Shown here piece by piece: positions 45,790 through 57,924 of a stretch of 64,000 nucleotides of DNA. The notes below the pieces were generated by a model, which was given only the letters and a program-made list of their open reading frames with translations, did not search any database and was not told the DNA's origin. Source of the DNA: Stropharia rugosoannulata (Eukaryota > Basidiomycota > Agaricomycetes > Agaricales > Strophariaceae). The position numbers were made by a program, and so were the translations under genes. The stretch's first letter is position 1, and each line of letters opens with the position of its first letter. The DNA lies in the NCBI GenBank assembly GCA_028532985.1, contig JANCIK010000006.1:434001-498000 (forward strand), in the 5' to 3' direction.

Positions 45790-46545
45790 TCCATTCAGTC
45801 TCTTTACTCACCCAATATCTTTGGATGCTCAATCTGTCTGTCAAGACAAGTAATGGAAGCACACACAGCCGCTTCCTAAATTCCCGGATCTCATGTACTC
45901 AATTTTTAACAACCAAATACCTTTCTTTTTATATGTATATCCTGCCTGTAGCGCTTATTCACCAGGTGCCTGTAGATTACGGGATTGCTCTTGTAATCGT
46001 AACCTTCTGTTTCTCTAGCAGTTCATTTTGTTTTATTCAATTGTCCTGTACGGTGTTCCTCGTACATCCGGAAATGTACCTACTACCCTTGTCACCGCTT
46101 TATTAGCTGGTATCTATCTGTAAACGAACACGTTTCTTGGTTTGCTGCGCACAGCGATTGTATTTCCGTACAGTCTTGTTTATATATCTGGGATTGCCTA
46201 GCTGCGCCATGGTGGTAAGAATCTGCTGTACATATCTGTATGCGGTTGTCAAGGGTTGTCACTCGGCCTACATCTTCCGACCTGTCTGTGCGAGTTAATC
46301 CAATATATTTTATTTCGACAGCTTACTGCGAAGGGGCGGGAAGGTCGGCCTTATGAGTCACTTTGCAGTGCGAGTATACCTTTCTTTACCAGTTGCCCCA
46401 ACACCACGCAAGGGTACATATAATCGAGTCATCTGTGGGAGTGTATAAGTTAGGTGCGGAAGCGGGGTAGGCTACAACTCCAAGTGCTACCGGCATTTAC
46501 ACCTTCGTAATTGCTTCGTGAAACTTATCTGATATCTCCCCGGAC
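45790..46545. other. Intergenic, pyrimidine-rich 3' region
   Basis: A 106-codon open frame at 45786-46106 is hydrophobic only because the DNA is T-rich; no domain. The remainder holds the GNAT promoter. Confidence 0.4.
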
Positions 46546-47222
46546 ATGTCACGAACGGAGATATGGACAGACCGCCTCCTGCTCCGCGCCGCTCAGAGGA
46601 GCGACCTTCCCGCCTTCCACAAGTGGCTCACTGATGCGGAAACGATGAAGTTCTGGTACGAGCTCCAAGTTCTGTGCTGTTCAGCGGCTTGCTTGAGACT
46701 AGAGTCTTCCGCAGGTCCACGCCACCGTTCACCACGTTGGAGGAGAGTGAAGAGTACCTCAACCGGATGATCGCAGGCGTCGCGTTTAATGGAGTCACAG
46801 AGTTCACTATCTGCCTCCCGGGAGCGTCAGACAGCGGCGCAACGGTGACAGCGCACGGTGCGCAGGGATCGAGTCAAAGCGCGGACCAAGGCGATGGTGT
46901 CGAATCAGACTACCTCCCGATCGGCAAGGCAGGCTTGTGGGACGGCCGGGAGTTGGGATACATGATCGACCCCGACCACAGAAGGAAGGGCTATGCGTTT
47001 GAGGCGCTGGACGCTATCCTTAAACACGTATGGGCATCGGACAACCCACCAGAAGTTGTAGTGGCCGATGTGGACCCAGAAAATACGGCGTCGCTCCAAT
47101 TGCTCCAGAAGCTCGGGTTCATTCATGCAGGAACGGCGAAAAATACCTACGAGACCCATCTGGGATGGCGAGACAGCGTATACATGGAAGCAAGGAGGCC
47201 GAAGAATCTATCCGCTGAGTAG
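46546..47222 (+). CDS. GNAT-family N-acetyltransferase
   Basis: Exons 46546-46655 and 46715-47222 (59-bp intron) encode 205 residues. The start TDRLLLRAAQRSDLPAFHKW is the usual opening of RimJ/RimL-type GNAT enzymes. Motif A for acetyl-CoA binding is GYMIDPDHRRKGYAFEALDA (R/Q-x-x-G-x-G/A form: RRKGYA). Motif B is ADVDPENTASLQLLQKLGFI. An insert of about 35 residues, rich in Gly/Ser/Asp (SGATVTAHGAQGSSQSADQG), lies between strands 3 and 4. Substrate unknown; relatives acetylate protein N-termini or small molecules. Confidence 0.85.
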
Positions 47223-49913
47223 ATTTCGTTGTCAAGCTATGAATAATAGGTGCAGAAACGCATAAGTACGGCGGTGAGATGTTCTATTTGTTAGGAAGAT
47301 TTGCATGCCCCGTCAACGCTATAGGCACGATTGCTTTTTCGAATGTAACATTTTAGATGCGACATATTATTTCCAAAGCTTTGTGTGAATGAGCATGAGC
47401 TATAGGCCTAGAGGGCTACTGAAACGCCAATTCGGAGGATTTGGGGTTGCCTTTAGCAGTTGTGTTACTGGCCATACTAAAAGCTAGTAATGAAGCCCAT
47501 TTCAACCAGAAAGTCGATAGTATGTTGATCAGGTAGTAAATGCGAGTAAAAGGCGCAGATCTTATTCGCGAAGAAAAATGATGGAAGTAGGGAGCAAGCA
47601 ACCATAGGCTCCTTCAGCAACTCTTGACAAACTCTCGGCAAAGTCGGCAAGTGCTTCGACGTGACGTCAGATGTAATTTGCAATTCAGCGCTTCAGCTTG
47701 AAGCAACCTCAGGCAACCTCCATGTGTTTCGAATATTGAGTTGCGTCATATCTGACGGGAGAGGTCACATTTCTCCACGCCCTCCATCTTCCCTGCAAAG
47801 CTTTCAAAGATTCATTTTATAAATATTCTCATGTGGAGCATCTCTAGTTATTGATTCAATTGAGAGGCTACGGTGTCTTCCAGATCTCCTTCAAGCTGTT
47901 CCGGAAATTTCTCATAGAATATAAATATGAACATGAACTTACTCTCCTCAGATATATGCTTTATACAGTCTTTTAGGGAAGCTTGAAGCTCGAACTGACC
48001 TTAGTGAACCTTGCGAATTGTGTACACAAACAGTATAAGGTTAAGAACTGTCGAGGTTCCATGTGGCGAGAAGCTTTACTTTGCCTTCAGTGTAATTAGG
48101 CACCCGAGTAATGGCAGTGCTTAATGTGAGAGAAATGGAGTGTGCGTATGTACTCGAGTACATATGTCCATAGCTTGTAAGTACATAGTAGTGAGTCGAT
48201 CTCCTTCGAGGTTTCTCGGAGTTTGAGCATAGATACCTAGAGAGGCGCCTCACCTCCATTGTTCTCCCTGTCAGAGAACAAATACCTGATATGACCGCGT
48301 TACCCTCGCGGCACTGAGAAATGAAGACGGCCCACAGCTGATGTTCTGTGTTGTTGTATATTTTAACCAATCAGTGATTACGGAGGAAATATGTACGTTC
48401 AGTCAAATCAAGTACTCTACATCCGTATCCTACTGACCAATAGTCGTGAGGCTGAGAATGCGGTTCGCTTAATGATGTACGCATGCCACATAGCATTTTA
48501 CCATATGACATGACCAGTTCCATGAGAATGACATACCTGATTTGCGCATCCATGCGCTGAGAAGCTTTTCGACCTGCACGAGATATAAGCTGCACTGATA
48601 AATTTAGGTTCTCCTACTCTACCTACAGAGTTTTTAATTACTATGCAGCGTCCTGAATTTTCTGTTGGGTCATCTTTATTGAGTATCAGGAGCGTAGCTG
48701 TATCTCTTTGTTGAAGTTTGTAGAGCCAGATCAAGCAGTGAAAACGGAGGACAGAGAGATTCACGAAACCGGCGGCGGTCTGTTTTTATCGTCCGACGTC
48801 AGCCGTTCGCGAAGCTTCGGGAGCATGTCTATTACTCTCGGCCCCGGTCATTGGATATCCAAATGTACGCATTCTACCAATTGTCTTGTAGAAATCTATC
48901 CAATGACCGCCCTCGCCGCCCAGCCAGTCCCGCCCAGCCAGTCCGAAAGGATATCCTTGAAATCAAAATCAACAGTCATGTGTGTTCTTTTCCGTCTGAC
49001 ACCGAGATATATTAAATTAATAAAAGGGTTATGTGTAGGCTCCAATTTCCTCGAATTCCCACCTGGCAGAGCGGCCGCCTCTGCATAATAAAGATCACTA
49101 ATGTGTGCACTTCATGAGAATCTGTGGTAGGCGGAATGATGAAGCGGGTACGAGCTAACTTATAATGGAAGAAGGACTCGGCCGCCTTTATGTCGCGTTG
49201 TGTATGTTTGAACGTATTCCGAAATAGCAAAAATACCATTGCCCGCAGAGTCTCACAAAAGAAATTCAAAAAGCAATGAAAATTAAGACGTATAGAGTAG
49301 ATTAGGGTCTCGTACAGAGCTTCAAAAAATAAGGGTAACGTTTTACACAATAGCACTGGCTGTACATGTCAGCGCGAGATAGAGATCTCAGTGGGAGTGG
49401 AATGTTCAATATCGGTCACGTCTGATCTGTCTTGCTATCCGAGGCGTCACATATACCTCCATTGACAGCTCGCTCCTTTTGAAGGCAGCGTGCTATCGGG
49501 GCATTTTCCACAACTCTGGAGTGAACGTAGACTTCCACCCCGATAGAAAGATGGCAGTGGTCGATAAGCTAACTAGAAAAGTACAGGAAGCGTTGCTTTC
49601 AAAGGGCGGATTTTTTTACAGTCAGCAGATACACCAGACCATACCTGTCTTATGGCACTTATCGTCTGTAGTTTTTTTGTGCTTCTCCTTGACCTTGGAG
49701 ACAGACGCCTTGGCATGCCTTAGAAAATCTCACAGCTTGTCCGCGTATTCGTCAAGGCAGGTACCAATGACAATGGCCCTCTTTTCATGGAGATAATCAG
49801 ACCATCGCAAACAGATGAGAGTGTGAGATACACAGAAAACATATCAAGAAATTACGTAGCATAATTATCATATGCCTCCGGACGAGTCTGGGTGTTTTTC
49901 CCAGTGCAAAATG
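47223..49913. other. 2.7-kb gene-poor stretch
   Basis: Several short frames on both strands (60-126 codons) overlap without domain or splice support. A 14-bp tandem duplication CGCCCAGCCAGTCC lies near 48925-48952. No RNA gene or transposon motif recognised. Confidence 0.4.
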
Positions 49914-49920
49914 TATAAAA
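49914..49920 (+). promoter_or_regulatory. TATA box of hydrophobin 1
   Basis: TATAAAA lies 82 bp upstream of the ATG, followed by a pyrimidine-rich leader with CAGTCGAACA and CAGTTCTAC. The same elements appear in the same order before hydrophobin 2. Confidence 0.6.
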
Positions 49921-50001
49921 GAGAGTCGGGCACCTCAACAATCTCCAGTCGAACACATCACAGTTCTACTACAGTTCCAAGACCTCCACCGAGTCAACAC
50001 C

Positions 50002-50533
50002 ATGTTCCACCGTGCCGCCTCCGTCGCTGTTCTCGCTCTCCCAGTCCTTGCTGCTGCTACAGCCGTCCCCCGCAACGGTGGGGACTCCGGCCCATCTAAC
50101 CAGTGCAACACTGGCACCCTCCAATGCTGCAACTCGACCCAGGATGTAAGTTGTATTGCGCTGGCCTCGAACACGACACTTTCTGACCTTTCATTGTAAC
50201 TCAGTCCTCCAGCCCCAGCAACGTGATCCTTGGCCTTCTTAGCTTGCTCGGTGTTGTCGTTGGCGACATCACTGGCCTCATTGGTGGTATGTGTAATAGT
50301 TAAACCTAATCTGCATGGTGTAGTAATTTATGTTAATACATAGTTACCTGCTCCCCCATCACCGTCATTGGTGCTGGTGGAAGCTCTTGCACTGCTCAGC
50401 CTGTCTGCTGCACCAACAACTCCTTCGTAAGTTTCTTTCTTTCCAACCTCGTTACAGCCTGACTTAAAAAACATATTATGTTCAGAACGGTCTCATTGCC
50501 CTTGGCTGCAGCCCCATCAACATCAACCTTTAA
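50002..50533 (+). CDS. Class I hydrophobin (copy 1)
   Basis: Exons 50002-50145, 50205-50286, 50344-50426 and 50486-50533 give 118 residues. A secretory signal ([20 protein letters not shown]) is followed by a short linker and the eight-cysteine pattern: [30 protein letters not shown] and a final ALGC. Spacing C-x6-CC ... C-x(n)-C-x5-CC ... C is that of class I. Hydrophobins are secreted, assemble at air-water interfaces and coat aerial hyphae and fruit bodies. The intron positions equal those of copy 2, 1.7 kb downstream on the same strand, so they arose by tandem duplication. Confidence 0.93.
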
Positions 50534-52073
50534 TTGCACTGTGGACACTTGAAGCGTTCTTGGAGTCGCTCATAATACGAGAATCTTTGTCCTAGTATAA
50601 GTTTGAAATGGAGTACATTCATTGATTGGACAACCTATTTATAGACCGTCCCTTATTGGTTAAGTCCTTGCCATATTTGGTTAATTACATTGATCACACG
50701 AAATTCTGGTAAGTATGTACATAACTTGTAAGAGCGTATTTGGCGCGTATAGCTAAGCATGCAGAGCGTTTAATGCGGCCCAGTACCAGTTTTCCTATAC
50801 CGCTGATTAGTTCCACTCCCTGGACTCGAGCCAATACTGCGCCTGCCTGGAGCTGATGTTATTCTTGACTTTCGTATCGTGGGCCTTCTGCCAGCCTCTG
50901 CAGATTTGTAGCCTCGTGACAAGACTGTGCCATCAGAGGAGCAGGGTAAATCACTGAGTGAAAAGTGTCATGTAGCAGTTTGATTAATTGAAAATTTATG
51001 TTTACGACGTCAGACATTGGGCGGCGTGCTAGTGCTCTTAGTGCAGGAACACCTGACAAACTGGCTAGCTTCTCCGAATCCGTGGAAATGACACGACGCT
51101 AAAACATATGTATCATGAGTGGTCATGATGGATTCGCTATGTTCTGACGCGCCTTCGGACCGTGATAACCTTCTGGAAAGGAAGAAGATATTTTGATCTT
51201 TGAAACAGCTAACTATAAATGGAAGGTGCGCAGTTTGTTAATTTTCGAAAATGAAACGTATGTTACTCCTTCAAAGGTCTCTCAGAGTCAGAGCTGAGGT
51301 CATACATATACATCCCCACTGTAGCGTGTAGATGTCATGCCAGCTCTGCTCCAAATGTTTGTCCATGATTTTTGATTGAGAGCCGCTCATCGTTGGCCCG
51401 TACTGGCGTGCTGCTGGCAAGCCCGAGGCAAGGTAGTGATCATTCCACGCAGGGCTGATATAACCGACGTCGTTTCTTTCCCTTCAAGCTTCAAGGCTCA
51501 CCAAAGATTCCTATATGAAGTCAAGGTCAGGTCTCGGCCCATGCTATGTGCGGGTCTAAAAAGGGTGTCGTACACAAGCTACTCTCAGCTGTATAGTAGC
51601 AGCTTGTGAGGAAACTTAGTACTCTACACGCTGGAATTATTAGACAGTCTAAAAAAGTACTTCAATGTAGGCCAGCGCTCAGCACTCTCTGAGAAACAAG
51701 GGCATGCACAATGTATATACTCAGCCTTTAGTATTTAGTATTTATGTAATGTGCAGGACTTGGCATCTTATGTGGAAGACTCCTGCTAACCACGTTGCGG
51801 GCGCTTCATTTCCTGGTTAGCTTCTGGATCAGGTTCACTTACCTCGACACATTCAATTTCCACAGACCTGGTAATCACTTCATCACTAAGCGGCTAAGTA
51901 TGCTCTGCGCTGGCACGCATATGTACCCAAAAAGACTAGCTTGTTTCGCTTGCACCCGAAAGCCCTTCAATGGACGATAAATCTATTGGATTTATGTCAG
52001 ATTGGTCACTTGCGTGGCATGCTAACGCGATGTCTAATTTTAGACGCTTATGTATCTCCTCGAGCAGAAAGTG
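50534..52073. other. Region between the two hydrophobin genes
   Basis: 1.5 kb with no supported gene; short frames on both strands lack domains. It carries the 3' region of copy 1 and the promoter of copy 2. Confidence 0.4.
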
Positions 52074-52080
52074 TATAAAG
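52074..52080 (+). promoter_or_regulatory. TATA box of hydrophobin 2
   Basis: TATAAAG 112 bp upstream of the ATG. The leader contains CAGTCGAACC and CAGTTCTAC, matching the leader of copy 1, so the promoter was duplicated with the gene. Confidence 0.6.
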
Positions 52081-52191
52081 GGATGACTGCAACTCCCTCA
52101 AAGTCATCAGTCGAACCAGCAGTTCTACTTTCCTCTCTACAACTACAATCAACTTACCCAAGTTAACCCACTCTCTTTACTCAACATCACT

Positions 52192-52706
52192 ATGTTCGCT
52201 CGTTTTTCCGCCGCTATTGTCCTCGCTCTCCCCGTCTTTGCGGCTGCTACTGCCATCCCTCGTCAGGCATCCCCTTCCAACCAGTGCAACACTGGTCCGG
52301 TTCAGTGCTGTAACTCTGTCCAAAATGTTTGTACTCTAGATTTCTTCATTGCTATTCCATTTTTAATTGTGGTTTGTTTTGAACTAAATAGGCAAACAGC
52401 GGCCAAGCTGCTGCCCTTCTTGGACTTCTTGGAGTTGCTCTCAGCGCCGTCACTGGCCAAGTCGGAGGTATTACATATTCTATCTAATTCGTCAGAGTTA
52501 TGATGCTGAAGTAAATGATCCAGTGACTTGCAGCCCCCTTACTGCTGTCGGTCTCGGAGCAAGCTCTTGCAGCAGCCAGCCAGTCTGCTGCACCAACAAC
52601 TCTTTCGTAAGCATACTTTAGCTGGGTGTCTTTTCTTTACATTAATCGTTTTGTTCAGAACGGCGTTGTCGCCCTCGGCTGCACTCCTATCAACGTCGGC
52701 CTTTAA
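52192..52706 (+). CDS. Class I hydrophobin (copy 2)
   Basis: Exons 52192-52326, 52392-52467, 52524-52606 and 52659-52706 give 113 residues. Signal peptide MFARFSAAIVLALPVFAAAT, then CNTGPVQCC, VTCSPLTAVGLGASSC, QPVCC and ALGC. All eight cysteines and all three intron positions match copy 1; exons 3 and 4 have identical lengths. The hydrophobic stretch between the second and third cysteine groups (ALLGLLGVALSAVTGQ) differs most from copy 1, the region expected to tune surface activity. Its stop lies 222 bp from the stop of the convergent terpene cyclase gene. Confidence 0.93.
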
Positions 52707-52928
52707 GGTGTCATAGTTGTAGAGAACATTAGTTTGCTCTGCATAGTTTAGTGTCGTCTCACCTCGCCGGTGGCTTAATAGTGATGTTCTTTCTCCATTA
52801 TACCCTTGTCGCGAAAGATGTTTAAGCATGAGCCGTCAGTGAATTTGTTCAATTTTTGAGGTCGTGGTTTTCGTATGAATCTCGTGAATTTATTTTTATT
52901 GCAGGCACATATCGGCTTAAACTGTGGT

Positions 52929-54679
52929 CTATGTGGATTTACTGTTCTTCGAAGGATGCCGCAGTGTTAATTTCTCCATCTCCAGTATGGCGCGTATGGC
53001 GAACGCCGTCGTCAGACCGTCATTACCAATAAGCATTCCAGTTGAACCGTACTTGTAAAACCATCCCATGTTCCATGAACCATCTTTGTTTTGAAGAGAA
53101 AGCAGAGTTTTTAAGTCGAGGTGGTTAGCAATACCGACTGTACTTGCAGCGATTATGCGACAAGCCAGGGAGAGTGCATCTCCATTGGTACCGATTCGCT
53201 CGGAAATCCGCTCTTTGTATAGATGATTTAAGCGTCCGTAAAGCTCGTCCGATTGCTGCAGAAGGCGCGAGAAAAAGAAGAGGAAATGATCTCCGGTGGC
53301 GTAGTAGTAGGTCCCGCTTGTATAAGCCTTGTTCTCGAGGATTCGTTCAACCCAAGCTAGAGTTTCAGGAAGTTCGTGACCACGGTTTTGCTGATAGAAT
53401 AGCGTCAAAACATTAACGCAAACAACGGGATCTTGCATCCAAATTAGCAAAGCAAGATGGATTTGAATGTAATGATTTACCTATGCGAGGGCGTGAATGA
53501 TCAAAATAAACTTGGATGATGCCGTCGGCATTTATGTATTCCAACATTTCATTCATTATGTGGAGTTTCATCTGACCTCCAACATGGTCGCAGATACTGA
53601 GGCCTATGGCAGTAGTGTCTAAGTCATTTCTGCATTTAGGACATGAAAGTTGACGTCAAGAGATAATTCTTAAAGGCTAATGATGGAGACATACGGAAGA
53701 TGTGCTTGTGGACCTTTGAAAAAATTAAATTGGCCTGTATGTTCTGTATACTCTACGAGGGATCTTGACCAGTTTCTTAAGAATGGGAAAGACCGTGGCC
53801 GGGTGTGACTATACTCACTTATCTCCAGTAACTTCTAAAATAAGCAGCTGAGAGAAGTTCTGAGCGCGCAAAGTTATGAGTTCATATTCCGTGTCTGAGG
53901 AGTACAAGATTATAGCTCACCTCCCAAAGTACTGTGTTGTCTGCCAGCTTGGAGATATGCCTCCCCTTAAAGTTTTTTAAGTATTCGTTTCCTCTTGCAA
54001 TAGGATTTCCACAAATGTTCATTAATTGCCGGACGACTTCGTTTTCGTTGTCAAAAACAATTCCATGCATACCAAATGAGCGAGCGGTGAAGACATTCTC
54101 AAGCTTATCGTCTACAAAGACGGTGCGAGCTGGATCGATCCCACTTCTCTCAATGACGTGTTTATAAAATCCTATGTTAGGCTTTCGCTCGTGGGCCTCT
54201 GCTCTAATAAGTGAGATAATGTTAGCGTCATTTCCCCGGAATCAAATGTAACACCGTGCTTACGACGTAAAAACATGGTCGAACATTGACCAGGACTCCT
54301 TGGAGATAGTATTGGAGAGGACAGCCCAGTCGGGTGCTGATATATTCGACATGGCGTATACAGAGATCCCGGCCGCTTTGAGGTCATGGATGACTTCCAT
54401 AAGCCTCGGATTGCACTGCAAAGATTCTCGCGCGGCTTGGAACGCCGCCTTAACGTCAAAAAACGCCAGACCGTATTCTTTGGCTACTGAGTTGTATACG
54501 AGTTCTTCACTAAGATTTCCCTTCTCGTATTCAAACCAGTGAACCGATCGAAGTATGGCGTGCAGAGTCTTCGGCGGGACACGAGAAATTGCTGTTGAAG
54601 GCGACCAAGTAAATAGGACATCTCCGAGGTCGAATATGACGGCGGTATAGCGAGGTGTTGTACGAAGAAGATCGTCCAT
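52929..54679 (-). CDS. HAD-type sesquiterpene cyclase (drimane-type, AstC/drimenol-synthase-like)
   Basis: Six exons (54679-54264, 54203-53921, 53859-53819, 53775-53695, 53629-53481, 53431-52929) sum to 491 codons. Residues 1-230 are a haloacid-dehalogenase-like domain: YTAVIFDLGDVLFTWSPS (motif I), VYAMSNIS (motif II), ERKPNIGFYKHVI (motif III Lys) and VFVDDKLENV, which supplies a DDxxE sequence. Residues ~265-480 are a class II terpene-cyclase beta-type domain with PNDLDTTAIGLSIC (the D-x-D-T-T proton-donor motif) and LLSLQNKDGSWNMGWFYKYG. In characterised fungal and bacterial members the beta domain cyclises farnesyl diphosphate by protonation to a drimane skeleton and the HAD domain removes phosphate. 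Both key motifs are intact here, so activity is plausible. The exact product (drimenol, albicanol or another) cannot be read. Confidence 0.88.
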
Positions 54680-54723
54680 TGTTCAATGTGGCGCTGATTT
54701 TGAAGAAAACAGATTTGGGGCAT

Positions 54724-54729
54724 TATATA
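54724..54729 (-). promoter_or_regulatory. TATA box of the terpene cyclase gene
   Basis: On the minus strand CTATATAATG lies about 45 bp upstream of the ATG at 54679, a normal distance for a strongly regulated fungal promoter with a short leader. Confidence 0.45.
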
Positions 54730-55353
54730 GGCTAAAGGCTGCTGGTGAGGGTCAAATCTACGCCTAAAACGGGTCTTCTGAGCGAGGAGTCCTTTGGAAA
54801 ATCAATTCTGCATGGCCGGCGTCAGTCGGATAGATTGCTAACTTCGTCCATATGTTACAAACCTTATGCCAATTTCATATTCTCTGTTGGTGTTCAATTA
54901 GCTCGGGAAAGCAAGAATACTGCGGGCAGAGAATCATTGCTTACGAGTCAATATGCCCTACTAGCTTAGCCTTACAAACATAGGTTTGCTGCACTATTCA
55001 AAATGTATCATCGATCACCCACATTCACGCCGCCACTGATATTGTTTTTTTAACTGTATGTTTGAGTTTTCACCGGCGTTCTTTGGTACTAAGTGTGCCG
55101 ATAAATGAAGCCTTTTCGATTCAGTCCATTCAATTAAAGTAACGCACATATGTACCGGGTGCAAACTTAAGTAAGTTGATTACTTGAAAATTCCGTTTGA
55201 AACAGGTAATCAAGAGAAACTTTCACGTTGCTCTTCAGAGATATATAAAAGTTCCCATTAGTATGTAAAGTTGAATTGAGGCGAGAGAATGAATACAACA
55301 AAGAAAATAAGGATAAGATAACAAACACATACAGGCAGGCGCACAGCTCCTGT
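54730..55353. other. Intergenic upstream of the terpene cyclase
   Basis: No gene supported. It includes the terpene cyclase promoter and the 3' region of the F-box/WD40 gene, whose transcription reads toward it. Confidence 0.4.
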
Positions 55354-57579
55354 CTACCTGCCACCTCTCCCAGATGAGAGTCCGGAATCTTCGGCTTTGG
55401 CACCTTGCTCCACCCTGGTTTCTCCTGATCCCAGAATAGCCTGTGTAGTAGCCCTGGAATGCTTCGGATGCATGCTCCATATCTCCACCACCGTCTTCCC
55501 CGCACGTTTACACATGACTGCACACGTCTCCCGGTTGAGGACGACCTTCCAAACTCCCTCGCCGCGTGTAACGAGTTCGCGGACATATGCGCCCGTGCGT
55601 GCGTCGAACACGCGTACCCGACCGTCGTTCCCACCTGTGATGAGCACGCCCGCATGCGGCTCGAGCTGCAGAGTGGCTACAGACGATGCATGCGCTGCAA
55701 GACGGTGTTCCGCACGGAAGGTGGAGAGGGCGAAGGTGATCACTCGACCATCGGCACCACCTGTGAAGAGATGCGTAGGTGAGAGCTGGAGCTGACAGAC
55801 AAGGGCTGTGTGGCCTTGAAGGAGAGCCAAACACTGCCTATAGGGGGAGGATGGATGTTAGTTTGGCAGGGGAGGATAGAAGAAAGGGCAGATATACCCA
55901 GTTTCGGCGTCCCAGATGCGTACGGAGGTATCAAGACCTCCTGAGGCGACGCGCACACCATCGAAGGCGACCGTATATATTTGCGAGAAATGTCCCCGAA
56001 GAACATGCAGACACTCTCCAGTGTCGATGTTCCAAATCTGTTGAAATAGACTAATTAAGTAAAACAAATAGAAAAGTATGCTGGGGAGCCTACTCTGCAC
56101 GTCGTATCATAGCACCCACTAACCACCCGGTTCCCAAAAACGTCAAGGCAACGTACGCTCCCAGCATGTCCTGCCAGCACCCTAAGGCACCGACCACGCT
56201 GCACATCCCACACACGAAGAGTGGCATCGCGCGAACCTGTCACTGCTATGGGGCGCGTATGCAAGAGCCGCAACGAGCGGATGGTTGACACATGACCGTG
56301 TAGTGCATATATACATTGTCTAAATGAACACAGTAAGTACCGAGTGCATCGGGGCCAAAGAGGGACTTACCCGGACTTCAAATCCCAAACGCGTACGACC
56401 TTGTCGCATCCTCCACTGACAATTATGGGGTTGGGTTGGCCCCATCCTAGAGAGGCATAGCACGGGCTTGAGGCGCTTTCGCTTCCGTTTGACGGAGCTT
56501 CTTCTGGAGTTTGCGAAGCCCCTTCAGCTTCAGCGTGATCCAAACCAAGCGCCCGCTGCATAACTTGGGGGAGAAGATGGGTAAGGGATTCCCCAGGTAA
56601 AACATGTAGACCATCACGCTGCCACTCGCCCTTCTCCTCCGCGCCGCGTACATCACTGTTACTAACATGGGTAGTATTGGTACAGGCGGATGCGAGGCAA
56701 ACTCCCCATACCCCCGAGTCGTGCCCTTTAAGGGTACGCACAAGAACGCCCGTGCGAACTCGATAGATTTTAATGAGTGCACTTGCAAGCCCAACGACGA
56801 GCCATTCGCGGTCAAGTGCAGCGGAAGTTACAGTTCCGCTATCCGGAGCGATGATTGGCAGACGGTGCGCCTGCAGCACTTTCCCGCCGCGGCGCCAGTT
56901 GGACTCTGGGATTTCGTGAGCGAGAGATAGATAGAGGAATAGTGCACTGACGGATCATACATGTGTCCTGGAAGAAGCGGCGGAAAGAAAATGGTCGATG
57001 TGAACCAGACGACGAGGAGGAGTCGCTGTCTGCGCTCAATGAACTCTGTTGGGTGCGTCGGTGCTGCTTCTGCTGCCACTCGATTTCAGCATCCTCGCAG
57101 TCGTCAAAATCGTGTGCGACGCATAGACCTTGCCAGAGGTTCTCGACTCGGGACAAGCGAAGCCATTGCTTGTTTACGAGTGATGCGTTTAGCAGATTCG
57201 ATAGGTCAAGGAATGAAAGAACATGGATAATGAGCTCTTCTGGCAGCGTGAAGTGAAATTGACGTTGAAGTAGAGGACGAATTGTCTCCGAGACAAACAG
57301 AAGTTCCTCGCGAGAGCAGGATTTCAGCACAGATAACAAGTAATCCCGCCTAACGAATGAGTGGAGGGTGTCTATAGATTGTACAGGAAGACCGAGGTGA
57401 CGAATTTCGGGGTGTAGGCTGCTAACTGCAGGGGGTGGGGATGCTGCCGGCGTCGGAGGAGATACAACGGGGATGTAATGAACCTGGACCTCGGACGTCA
57501 AGCTGGTCCTCGATGTCGTAGATAACGAATGGTCGTAGAGCTTCAATGCATTCAGCGAGTTGGGGTCAAGTGGGTCCAT
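55354..57579 (-). CDS. F-box/WD40 protein (Cdc4/FBXW7-like SCF receptor)
   Basis: Exon 1 (57579-56952) encodes a Ser/Pro-rich start, a helical segment and an F-box at residues ~111-155 (LPEELIIHVLSFLDLSNLLN, ASLVNKQWLRLS). After a GTCAGT...AG intron comes NWRRGGKVLQAHR, the usual linker of this family, then seven or so WD40 blades. These include ALIKIYRVRTGVLVRTLKGH, VSGGCDKVVRVWDLKSG, VTGSRDATLRVWDVQRG, VVSGCYDTTCRIWNIDTG, VASGGLDTSVRIWDAETG and ITGGNDGRVRVFDARTG. An ~80-residue insert rich in Glu/Ser breaks blade 1-2 (GESLTHLLPQVMQRALG region). F-box/WD40 proteins select phosphorylated substrates for SCF ubiquitin ligases; Cdc4 controls cell-cycle regulators and Met30-like ones sulfur metabolism. 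Blade sequences favour the Cdc4/FBXW7 type, but this is not proven. Confidence 0.85.
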
Positions 57580-57836
57580 AGGTGTTACTGGCCATACATG
57601 AGACTACGTTCAGCACAGACTCGAGTACAACACACCTGGCGTGTCTCTTCAGCTGCCGCTGAGCCGGCCAATGCCAACCGTCGATGTTGGCGGAAGTAAG
57701 ATGATCATCGTAACCTGGTCTGTGCTCAAGAACTCGGCAAATTTGGCAACTTCTGCGCAAAATTGACATCTGAACAAAATTCAAAATATCTGCGTTTACC
57801 AAATTTGGAAGTTCATTTAAACTTCAAAATCGGACT

Positions 57837-57841
57837 AAAAA
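57837..57841 (-). terminator. Pol III terminator of tRNA-Ile
   Basis: TTTTT on the minus strand 10 bp beyond the tRNA 3' end. Confidence 0.6.
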
Positions 57842-57850
57842 GGTTCCTTT

Positions 57851-57924
57851 TGGCCAACGTGGGGATCGAACCCAAGACCTTCGCGTTATTAGCACGACGC
57901 TCTAACCAGCTGAGCTAGTCGGCC
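57851..57924 (-). tRNA. tRNA-Ile (anticodon AAU)
   Basis: 74 nt, intronless. Acceptor GGCCGAC pairs with the 3' strand GTTGGCC. D-arm GCTCAGCTGGTTAGAGC is canonical. Anticodon stem TCGTG/CGCGA (one G-U) encloses loop CTAATAA with AAT at positions 34-36. T-arm TTGGGTTCGATCCCCA contains the B box. The encoded discriminator is A and CCA is not encoded. AAU, after A-to-I editing, is the normal eukaryotic Ile tRNA. It lies 270 bp upstream of the F-box/WD40 start on the same strand. Confidence 0.93.

Noticed and set aside
48371..48764. Minus-strand frames with a HDYWSVGYGC stretch recalling a protein kinase subdomain
   Set aside because: No DFG, APE or other kinase motif in any nearby frame; likely chance.
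49040..49090. Possible tRNA around GCAGAGCGGCCGCCTCTGC
   Set aside because: Only one hairpin; no A or B box and no acceptor stem.
55397..55834. Several 100-130-codon antisense frames over the WD40 blades
   Set aside because: Antisense of a GC-rich, well-supported WD40 coding exon.
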